DNA of 64,000 nt from Aeromonas caviae (lineage in GTDB: Bacteria > Pseudomonadota > Gammaproteobacteria > Enterobacterales > Aeromonadaceae), in assembly GCF_000819785.1 (NCBI RefSeq), contig NZ_CDBK01000052.1, positions 25,005 to 89,004 on the forward strand, written 5' to 3'. The translations under genes and the position numbers were made by a program. Shown here piece by piece: positions 52,578 to 59,773 of the stretch (position 1 is the first letter of the stretch; every line of letters starts with the position of its first letter). A model generated the notes under the pieces. The model did no database searches. It was not told the DNA's origin and saw nothing but the letters and a program-made list of their open reading frames with translations.

Positions 52578-53051
52578 TCAGGAGGTCTTCTTGCCAAAAC
52601 CCGATTGCTTGAGGGTGTAGCCTGCGCTGTTTTGCCAGGCATCCAGCCCGCTTCGGTTGTTGCCCGCCACCAGGCTCGCGGCCAGGCTCGGGCTGTTGAA
52701 GAGCTGATCGGCGGTAAAGATGAAGCCCCCTTCGGGGTGGGGAACGAGCACCCCCTTGCCCAGCAGCTCCTGGCGCAGCTCGATCACCGCCTCGCGCAGG
52801 GAGGCCGCATCCTCGCCGTTGGCGGTGGAGCCCGCCTGGACCATGAAACCGGGGTTTTGCCGCTTGCCCACCGGATAACCATGGGCCTCTGCCCCCTTGC
52901 CGTTGAAGTGGTAGAGCTCGCGCTCCCCCGGCTTGTTGTCGGAGAGGGCCTTTTGCAGGGTCATCAGCTCGTTGTAGATATCGATGGGGACCACGGCAGC
53001 CTGCTTGACGCCCTTGCTGTCGACGATAAAACTGACTTGCTTGTGTAACAT
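52578..53051 (-). CDS. DUF4357-domain protein
   Basis: A 157-residue protein. The C-terminal about 55 residues (LFNSPSLAASLVAGNNRSGL then DAWQNSAGYTLKQSG) match DUF4357, a small domain usually attached to restriction-modification or nuclease proteins. The N-terminal part (MLHKQVSFIVDSKGVKQAAV VPIDIYNEL) resembles antitoxin-like Phd/RelB beginnings, but no toxin gene is beside it. Function unknown. Confidence 0.7.
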   Translation of the reverse strand: MLHKQVSFIVDSKGVKQAAVVPIDIYNELMTLQKALSDNKPGERELYHFNGKGAEAHGYPVGKRQNPGFMVQAGSTANGEDAASLREAVIELRQELLGKGVLVPHPEGGFIFTADQLFNSPSLAASLVAGNNRSGLDAWQNSAGYTLKQSGFGKKTS

Positions 53052-53203
53052 CCTTGCTCATCCTGTGACCCATGGAAGGCCCTATTCTAACCACCTCAGG
53101 CGAGCGGGATCCAGCGAGGATCCCCATCCCTTTTGCAGGCGCGATCACTAACTGGCATAGTGACGGACATTGTGAAAGCCATTGACCATCAAACGGTTAT
53201 CCC

Positions 53204-53884
53204 ATGCTTAGCCTGCGCAACCTCAGTAAACGCTTCGCCAACGGCGGCGAGACGCTCCCCCTGTTTGAGGGGCTGGATCTCGCCCTCACCCCGGGGGAAA
53301 CCTGCCTGCTGCTGGGGCAAAGCGGCTGTGGCAAGTCCACCCTGCTCAACCTCATCGCCGGTCTCATCGCCCCGGACGAGGGGGAGATCTGGCTGGAAGA
53401 GACCCGCCTCGACACCCTGCCGGCAGACGAGCGGGCCCGCCTGCGTGGCCGCCATTTCGGCATCGTCTATCAGGATTTCAACCTGCTGCCGACCCTGACC
53501 GTGGCCGAGAACCTCGCCCTGCCCCTTCAGATAAACAACCTGCCCCAGGACGATGGGCGCCTCGATGCCCTGCTCGCGCGCCTTGGCATGAGCCACAAGC
53601 GCCACGCCTGGCCGGAGCAGCTCTCCGGCGGCCAGCGCCAGCGGGTGGCGCTGGCCCGTGCCCTCATTCATCAGCCCCGTTGGCTGCTCGCCGACGAACC
53701 CACCGGGAGTCTCGACGAGCACAACGCCGAGCAGGTGATGGCCCTGATGATGGGCGCGGTGCGCGATACCGGCGCCGGTCTCTTGCTGGTGAGCCACAAC
53801 CCGGGCTATGGCGACCTGGCGGATCGGGTGCTGCGCCTTGAAGGGGGGCAGCTGGTCGAGCTCAAGGGGCGCCGCCATGGCTGA
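53204..53884 (+). CDS. ABC transporter ATP-binding protein (LolD/YbbA type)
   Basis: A 226-residue ATPase with Walker A LLGQSGCGKSTLLNLI (about 40-55), Q-loop in VYQDFNLL, signature LSGGQRQRVALARAL (about 140), Walker B WLLADEPTGSLDE and switch His in LLLVSHN. The MacB/LolD subfamily works with FtsX-type permeases, often in lipoprotein or lipid handling without classical transport. It precedes its permease by 21 bases. Length and order resemble Escherichia coli YbbA-YbbP. Confidence 0.9.
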   Translation: MLSLRNLSKRFANGGETLPLFEGLDLALTPGETCLLLGQSGCGKSTLLNLIAGLIAPDEGEIWLEETRLDTLPADERARLRGRHFGIVYQDFNLLPTLTVAENLALPLQINNLPQDDGRLDALLARLGMSHKRHAWPEQLSGGQRQRVALARALIHQPRWLLADEPTGSLDEHNAEQVMALMMGAVRDTGAGLLLVSHNPGYGDLADRVLRLEGGQLVELKGRRHG

Positions 53885-53905
53885 CGTCTGCCGGGGGGCC
53901 TGCTG

Positions 53906-56332
53906 ATGTTGCCGCTCAAGGCACTGCTGCGCCTTTATCGCTCTCACCCCTGGTTGCTTTTGATGAGCCTGGCCGGGCTCACCCTCGGGGTCACCCTGGT
54001 GGTGGCCATCGAGCTCTTGAACCACAGCGCCCGCACCAACTTCGTCGCCGCCCGCAGCCAGCTCGCCGGGGAGGCCAACTACCGCCTGGCCCCCCAGGGT
54101 GGCCTGGATGAGCAAGTCTACGTGAGGCTGGTGCGAAGCCAGTCGAACCTTGACGCCATGCCAGAGCTTCACGCCTGGCTCAAGGACGAGCAGGGGCGCA
54201 GCTTCCAGTTGCTGGGGATGGATCTCTTCAACCCCGGCCCCCTGCGCCGCCTCTTTGGCGATGCGCCATACAGCCAACCCGATGTCTCGTTGAATCGCGC
54301 CGACAGCGTCTGGCTGGCCGCCCCCGAGGCGAGGCGCCTTGACTGGCAACCGGGCCAGTCGCGAACCTTTGTGCTGGGGGATGAGGGGCAACGCCCCCTG
54401 ACCCTGACCCTGGCGGGCACCTTCGAGCCCGGCGCCGTGCCCATGGAGCGGCTGCTGGTGACCGACATCGGCCTCGCCCAGCCCCTGCTTGGCAAGGAAG
54501 GCAGACTGGATCGCATCGTCTTCAAGCTAAGCGACGCAGAGGCCAATACCTTGCAAAGAGCCTTGCAGGCGGCCCTGCAATCCTATGCCCCCCATCAGCC
54601 CCTCTGGCTTGAGCCCATCAGCCCGGCCCTCGATGCCAGCCAGCTCGGGGATGCGCTGGCGCTGAACCTCACCGCCCTCTCCCTGCTCGCCATGGCGGTG
54701 GGATTGTTTTTGGTGTTCAACGCCCAGCGCTTCGTGCAGAGCGTGCGCCGCCCCCTGCTCGCCCAGCTCATCATCCTCGGGATGCCGCCGCGCCGGGTGC
54801 TGCGCTGGCTGACCCTGGAGCTCCTGATCCTCGCCACCCTCGGCACTATGCTCGGGCTGTTGCTCGGCAGCCTGTTGGCCCTCGCCCTGATGGGGCAGCT
54901 CACCCAGGCGCTGGCCGATCTCTATGGCCCCAACCCCATCGACCTGCTGCGCCTCTCCCCCGCCAGCCTTGGCAAGGCGCTGGTGATTGGCCTTCTGGGG
55001 ATGCTTGCCGCCAACCTGCCCGGCTGGTGGCAACTGCTGCGCCAATCCCCCCTTGCGCTGCGAGAGGGCAACAGTCGCCCACCGGCTCACCCCTGGCAAC
55101 GCCGGGGGCTTGCCATCGCCATTCTGCTGCTGTGCACCCTGTGTCTGTGGCAACCCGCCACTGGCCTTGGCGGCGCCCTCTTCGTGGCCGGGGGCTGGCT
55201 GCTCGCCATGGCCCTCCTGCTGCCCGATGCCCTTCGCTCCTTGCTGGGGCGACTGCGTGCACGCGGCCCCCTCACCGCCCGGCTCGGGGTGGCAGAAACC
55301 CTCCATCACCTGGATCGCACCGCCATCGCGGTGATGGCGCTACAACTGGCCATCGCCGCGGCCATCGGCATCGGGGTCATGGTGTCGAGCTTTCGCTCGA
55401 GCGTGGAGATCTGGCTCGGCCAGCGCCTGGCCGCCGATCTCTACGTCACCGCCCCCAAGGGGGTGGCCGGCAGCAGGGGCGCCCTCGGCGAGCAGACCCT
55501 CGACACCATCCTCGCCCAGCCAGATGTGCACGCCGCCTCGCGCCGCTCGGTGCACCCGGCCCGCTGGCAGGGGCAGCCCATCGAGTGGGCGCAGATGGAC
55601 TTTATCCCCGAGCTCAAAGCCGCCTATCCCCTGCTGGCCGGGCGCTGGCCCGCCGCTCCCGACGAGGTGCTGGCGAGCGAACCGCTGACGGTACGCCTCG
55701 GGGTCAGGGTGGGCCAGCGCCTCGAGGTAACCAGCGAGGGGGGGCCGAGGGCTTTCACCGTCACCGGCGTCTATCAGGATTACGGCAGCGACAAGGGGCA
55801 GATACTGCACGCCTTCGAAGGGGGCAAGGTGCAATCCCTTGCCCTCTTCAGCCCGGATCCCGAGCGCCTTGGCGACAGGCTCAGGAGCCAGTTTGGCGAG
55901 CAGGTGAACCTGTTGCCCGCCCCCGCCATCCACGCCGCGGCGCTGAAGGTGTTCGATCAGACCTTCGTGGTGACCGAACTATTGAAGTTGCTGATCCTGG
56001 GGATCGCCTTCGTCGGCATCGGCTCGGCCTTTATGGTGCTGGGGCTGGCCCGGCGCGGCGAGTTGCAGACCCTGCAAAGCCTTGGCCTGAGCCCGCGCCA
56101 CTGCCGCCAGCTGCTGGTGTGGCAAGGGGCGGGCCTCGGGCTGCTCACCGCGCTCCTGGCACTGCCGGTGGGCTATGGCCTCGCCTGGGTGCTGATTGAG
56201 GTGGTCAACCCCCGCGCCTTCGGCTGGCGGCTGGCCTTCGAGGCCGCCCCCTTGCACGCCGTCACGGCGCTCCTGCTCGCCCCCGTCTGTGGCGCGCTCG
56301 CCTCCTGGTACGCCGCAAGGAGAGTGGTATGA
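53906..56332 (+). CDS. ABC transporter permease with two FtsX-like domains (YbbP type)
   Basis: An 808-residue permease, the length of Escherichia coli YbbP. An N-terminal helix (LLLMSLAGLTLGVTLVVAIE) is followed by a large periplasmic domain, four-helix FtsX core (about 250-400), two more helices, a second periplasmic domain (about 490-680), and a second FtsX core ending LLLAPVCGALASWYAARRVV. The stop codon overlaps the start of the AttH-like gene by 4 bases, so the three genes form one unit. Substrate unknown. Confidence 0.88.
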   Translation: MLPLKALLRLYRSHPWLLLMSLAGLTLGVTLVVAIELLNHSARTNFVAARSQLAGEANYRLAPQGGLDEQVYVRLVRSQSNLDAMPELHAWLKDEQGRSFQLLGMDLFNPGPLRRLFGDAPYSQPDVSLNRADSVWLAAPEARRLDWQPGQSRTFVLGDEGQRPLTLTLAGTFEPGAVPMERLLVTDIGLAQPLLGKEGRLDRIVFKLSDAEANTLQRALQAALQSYAPHQPLWLEPISPALDASQLGDALALNLTALSLLAMAVGLFLVFNAQRFVQSVRRPLLAQLIILGMPPRRVLRWLTLELLILATLGTMLGLLLGSLLALALMGQLTQALADLYGPNPIDLLRLSPASLGKALVIGLLGMLAANLPGWWQLLRQSPLALREGNSRPPAHPWQRRGLAIAILLLCTLCLWQPATGLGGALFVAGGWLLAMALLLPDALRSLLGRLRARGPLTARLGVAETLHHLDRTAIAVMALQLAIAAAIGIGVMVSSFRSSVEIWLGQRLAADLYVTAPKGVAGSRGALGEQTLDTILAQPDVHAASRRSVHPARWQGQPIEWAQMDFIPELKAAYPLLAGRWPAAPDEVLASEPLTVRLGVRVGQRLEVTSEGGPRAFTVTGVYQDYGSDKGQILHAFEGGKVQSLALFSPDPERLGDRLRSQFGEQVNLLPAPAIHAAALKVFDQTFVVTELLKLLILGIAFVGIGSAFMVLGLARRGELQTLQSLGLSPRHCRQLLVWQGAGLGLLTALLALPVGYGLAWVLIEVVNPRAFGWRLAFEAAPLHAVTALLLAPVCGALASWYAARRVV

Positions 56333-57558
56333 AATATTGGTTAGCGCACTGGCTCAGCCATGGCTTGACATTCCCATTGACTACATATCTGCCACCGCCC
56401 TTGATTCAGCGCAGAGAAGCGCACAGAGCTGCCGCGAACCATCCCCTCTCCCTTCGGGAGAGGGCCAGGGTGAGGGGAATCTTGTCCTCTTTACGGTCCC
56501 TGTGGCTTGCAGCCCTCTTGATCCCGCTTATTGCCATAAGCGGCCACGCGCAGGCCAGCGATCTGGGGAGCATCCTGGGTGGCGGTAGCAATCACTTCAA
56601 AAAGGCTCTGCCGGGCCAGTCCATCAACCTGCCCACGGATCACGCTGCCCACCCCGACTACCGCTCCGAGTGGTGGTATATCACCGGCAACCTGAAAGAC
56701 GAGCAAGGGCGCGGCTACGGCATGCAGTGGACCCTGTTTCGCCAAGGCATCGAGCAGGGGATCACCTCGGAGAACCCCTGGCTCACCCCTCAACTCTGGT
56801 TGGCCCAGTTCGCCATCACGGATGTGAGCAAAGGCAGCCACCAGCAGGACGAGCGCACCAGCCGCCAGGGGCCGGGGCTCGCCGGTGCCAGCGGCGGTAA
56901 GTATTGGCTGAAAGAGTGGGTCTTGGCCTCTCAAGGAGAAGCGCTCTTTCCCGCCACCCTCAAGGTGCAGAGCAAGGCGGGGGATCTTGATGTGAAGGTG
57001 AGCGCCGCCAAGCCCGCAGTACTACAAGGCAAAGCGGGTTACAGCGAGAAGAGCCCGGGCAACGCCTCCTTCTACTACTCCTACCCGCGCCTGACCATCA
57101 GCGGCACTTTGACCCTGGATGGGGAGACCCGCCACGTCAGCGGTGAGGGGTGGTTTGATCACGAGTGGAGCAGCTCGGTATTGGCCGAGTGGCAATCGGG
57201 CTGGGACTGGTTTTCGCTGCAGTTTGACGATGGCCGCGAGCTGATGCTGTTTCGCCTGCGCACCAAGGCAGGGCGCACCGAGCCGGAAAACCGCTACGGC
57301 ATCCTGATCGAACGGGACGGCAGCAGCCGGGTGCTGGATCCTGCGCAGATCCGTCTCACCCCCGGCAAGACCTGGCGCGGCCCCAAGGGGCAAGCCTACC
57401 CCATCGAGTGGCAGCTGGAAGCCGCCGAGTTGAACCTGACGATCCGTGCCCGCCAAGCCAATCAGGCCATGACGGGACGCTTCGACTACTGGGAAGGGGC
57501 GGTGTCCGTCTCGGGGGATGCAAAAGGTGTTGGCTATCTGGAGATGACGGGGTATTGA
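56329..57558 (+). CDS. AttH/CrtC lipocalin-like exported protein
   Basis: A 409-residue protein. Residues about 55-75 (LWLAALLIPLIAISGHAQA) are a signal-peptide-like stretch, followed by a svAttH/CrtC lipocalin-like domain: RSEWWYITGNLKDEQGRGYG, NPWLTPQLWLAQFAITDVS, then SGEGWFDHEWSSSVLAEWQ, all family hallmarks. AGGAG precedes the ATG at 56329, which overlaps the permease stop. The first about 54 residues before the signal are odd because they include translated REP-like DNA (HPLSLRERARVRG). Translation may instead start at GTG or TTG codons near 56471-56485. Partner of the ABC system, perhaps for a lipid or carotenoid-like ligand (inference). Confidence 0.8.
   Translation: MKYWLAHWLSHGLTFPLTTYLPPPLIQRREAHRAAANHPLSLRERARVRGILSSLRSLWLAALLIPLIAISGHAQASDLGSILGGGSNHFKKALPGQSINLPTDHAAHPDYRSEWWYITGNLKDEQGRGYGMQWTLFRQGIEQGITSENPWLTPQLWLAQFAITDVSKGSHQQDERTSRQGPGLAGASGGKYWLKEWVLASQGEALFPATLKVQSKAGDLDVKVSAAKPAVLQGKAGYSEKSPGNASFYYSYPRLTISGTLTLDGETRHVSGEGWFDHEWSSSVLAEWQSGWDWFSLQFDDGRELMLFRLRTKAGRTEPENRYGILIERDGSSRVLDPAQIRLTPGKTWRGPKGQAYPIEWQLEAAELNLTIRARQANQAMTGRFDYWEGAVSVSGDAKGVGYLEMTGY
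56443..56477. repeat. REP-like element 2, inside a coding frame
   Basis: CCCTCTCCC-TTC-GGGAGAGGG followed by CCAGGGTGAGGGG, the same pattern as element 1. It lies between the coupled ATG of the AttH-like gene and its signal peptide. Confidence 0.8.
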
Positions 57559-58120
57559 ACCCAAGGCCTGCCTCATTTCTCGCTGCGTCTCTTTGTGTGT
57601 TGCGGGGCGAAGTCTACGCCCCATTACCATCTCTACGGTTTGGTTCTGAGGCAACTTCCCAATAACAGCCAGCACCCAATATCCTGCCCTATCCAATTTC
57701 TGATCCCCATCAAAAATACTCACCAACCCACACCCAAAGTAAAACATTTTGCTCAACATATGCTGCTGTACTTGGTACCCTGTTTATGCGTCCCTCATAG
57801 CCCTAAAGGCAGCCAGGGAGCGACTACGGTTCGTACATCCTCAATCAGTTAACCACAGCACAATGGAGGCTATATTCCGTGCGGTAGTCGTGTGATTTAG
57901 TGAGTAATGAAATATAACTGGATACCAGTAAACACCATTGCTTTATAGTTAGGCAGGGTTTATAAAATCGAGATTGAGTGTGTTATACGACATGACAATC
58001 TCAGTGAGATCCTCCTCTATGTAGAAAGCACCTAGGGATACAAGAATAAAAAATCATTTTGTTTGTCAATCCCTTGTTCATTAACACAGTCAATTCAACA
58101 TTTGATACCCAAGGAAGAAA
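57559..58120. other. Intergenic region, lower GC, no gene recognised
   Basis: About 560 bases. Close to the AttH-like stop is a small hairpin, GGGGCG/CGCCCC (57604-57622), a possible terminator. The rest has only short interrupted frames. GC content falls towards the next gene, which is itself AT-rich compared with the backbone. The promoter of the cold-shock-domain gene should lie in the last 150 bases. Confidence 0.5.
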
Positions 58121-58822
58121 ATGAAAGGGAAAGTTACTCAATGGAATGATGGCAAGGGCTTTGGTTTTATTACGCCAGAGGATGGTTCAGAAAAAATATT
58201 CTTCCATATCTCTGCTGTGAACCCTAATGACAGAAGGCCACAGATTAATGACGAGGTGTTGTTTGAGACTGACACCGATAGTCAGCGACGGGTGAGAGCG
58301 ACAGAAGTTTACTATGAAGGTTGGACTCTTCGTCCTATCAAACAACCTTCCAAACAAAGCTCTCGTTCTAAGGGAGGGCCAAGTGATAAAAAAATCATAC
58401 TTGAACCTGTCAGAAAAACACCTCTGGATTATGTTTTTTTAATCTTGGCTATAGTTTTGATAACTTTTACTGGCTTTAAATATTATAAAGAAAAAGACCT
58501 TGCGATATCACTTCCTATTGCATTGTTTGCAATGATATTACTTGCTCTCTTCAGTCGTCCCAAAAAACCTTCAAAAAAATTCTTTACCTGTTCTCGTTGT
58601 CGCTGCAATGCCCCGTTTGACAATCGCACCATTCGCGCTTGGAATACGGGAACAATGAAACTCTATTGCTCAAATTGCCATACTGAATGGTTGAGTAACC
58701 GAGAAACAACAAATAATGATTTCCACTCATCATCAAACCGGGGTAGCGGCTGCCTTGGTGTTCTAGTAATGATGATCGTTATTCCAGTAGGGTTAGTGTC
58801 TATCGCATCTTGGCTGAGTTGA
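58121..58822 (+). CDS. Cold-shock-domain membrane protein with zinc-ribbon
   Basis: A 233-residue protein with an unusual order of parts. Residues 1-68 form a cold-shock domain (MKGKVTQWNDGKGFGFITPE then IFFHISAV, with both RNP motifs). A basic linker follows, then two transmembrane helices (about 104-122 and 127-147). Next is a four-cysteine zinc-ribbon-like segment (CSRCRCNAPF ... LYCSNCHTEW, about 160-195), and finally one C-terminal helix (LGVLVMMIVIPVGLVSIASW). Cold-shock domains bind single-stranded nucleic acid, here apparently held at the membrane. DUF1294 proteins have a CSD plus helices but lack this ribbon. Codon use is AT-rich, suggesting recent arrival. Confidence 0.75.
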   Translation: MKGKVTQWNDGKGFGFITPEDGSEKIFFHISAVNPNDRRPQINDEVLFETDTDSQRRVRATEVYYEGWTLRPIKQPSKQSSRSKGGPSDKKIILEPVRKTPLDYVFLILAIVLITFTGFKYYKEKDLAISLPIALFAMILLALFSRPKKPSKKFFTCSRCRCNAPFDNRTIRAWNTGTMKLYCSNCHTEWLSNRETTNNDFHSSSNRGSGCLGVLVMMIVIPVGLVSIASWLS

Positions 58823-58892
58823 ACATTACTTAATGGGAACTTGTCGTGAAGCAGTTAATGGCCAGATAAAATCCCGTCTCTTGCACCTACTT

Positions 58893-58990
58893 CTTTATCT
58901 CACCACTTGATCAACCAGATGAGGATACTGTGATAGGGAATACTGTTACCACCTCATTTCGCAGGTGCGGCCGTATTCCATGGCTACAAG
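58893..58990 (-). pseudogene. Decayed copy of the dld-II 3' end
   Basis: Minus-strand sequence GRTCEM, then after a frameshift SIPYHSIL and a garbled end, aligns with the terminal residues of the dld-II product (SRTCEMGLSQHAGIPYHSIL then YLVDQAAK, 59774-59860). The DNA match (GATCAACCAGATGAGGATAC against GATCCACCAGATAGAGGATG, and on) is obvious although stops and indels interrupt it. It indicates an old duplication or a former second dld-like gene to the left of the SRPBCC-like gene. Confidence 0.65.
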
Positions 58991-59079
58991 CACGGCAATG
59001 GGGAACTCAGACGTCATTAATCCCTCATCTTCTGTTTGTGCCAAAAAGTGAAAGTACAGGTGAACACTCCGGCATGGCC

Positions 59080-59637
59080 TTACAACCCTCTTTCACTCTC
59101 TGCCTTGATGGCGCCCAGTATCCGGCGCCGGATCAGGCCGCTGACGGGGCGGATCAGATACCAGTAAGGTGCGAATTTGAGGCGGCAGGCCAGATCCGGG
59201 CAGAACACCCTTGTCTGGGTGATCAACCGGGTGGTGCCGTTTGGCTGGCGGCTGGCCGAAAACCCCAGGGCGAGCTTGGCGACGCCTGGCGCCGCAAAGT
59301 CCAGATACGCCTGACTGTCCGCCATGGTCACCAGACCAAAGTCCGGCCGCCAGAACCGGCCGACAAGGCCGTAGAGCAGCGTGTTGTCGTCCTGGCTGTC
59401 GAGCGGCACGAATCTGTCCAAGCCAAAGGGAGGCGGGCTGGCGCTCTGTTGGCGGCCAAGAAGATGCCCAAGGCGCATCGGCACTTCCCGCAAGCCGATC
59501 AGGTGGCGAAAGGCCGGATCCGCTTCCGGTCGATAGTTGGCCGCCGCCTGGATGACGGTGTGCGGGTCGGCGGCAATATCGCGAGCGTGCTCTTCACAGA
59601 AGTGATAGGCAGGCAGATAGTGGTTTAGCGGCGTCAT
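59080..59637 (-). CDS. SRPBCC-like (START/Bet v1-type) hypothetical protein
   Basis: A 185-residue protein starting MTPLNHYLPAYHFCEEHARD after AAGGAAGG. The pattern (DFxExH..IAADPHTVIQAAANY, LYGLVGRFWRPDFGLV, then a C-terminal LIRPVSGLIRRRILGAIK helix) suggests a ligand-binding SRPBCC fold, and similar proteins occur widely as hypothetical. A longer upstream frame to 59694 lacks a ribosome-binding site. It is downstream of dld-II on the same strand but separated by a strong terminator, so probably independent. Confidence 0.65.
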   Translation of the reverse strand: MTPLNHYLPAYHFCEEHARDIAADPHTVIQAAANYRPEADPAFRHLIGLREVPMRLGHLLGRQQSASPPPFGLDRFVPLDSQDDNTLLYGLVGRFWRPDFGLVTMADSQAYLDFAAPGVAKLALGFSASRQPNGTTRLITQTRVFCPDLACRLKFAPYWYLIRPVSGLIRRRILGAIKAESERGL

Positions 59638-59735
59638 CAATCCTTCCTTGCCATCGTTCGTATCAGCATCGGCCCCTTTCATAGCACGTAGCACCAGACA
59701 AGTCCCGTTTTTAAGCCACCTTGTTCACCCCATTG

Positions 59736-59767
59736 AAAACGGCAGGATAGTTATCCTGCCGTTTTTT
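59736..59767. terminator. Terminator after dld-II
   Basis: 13-bp stem AAAACGGCAGGAT/ATCCTGCCGTTTT with a 4-base loop, 7 bases beyond the dld-II stop, with T/A runs on both sides. Confidence 0.85.
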
Positions 59768-59773
59768 GTTTCC

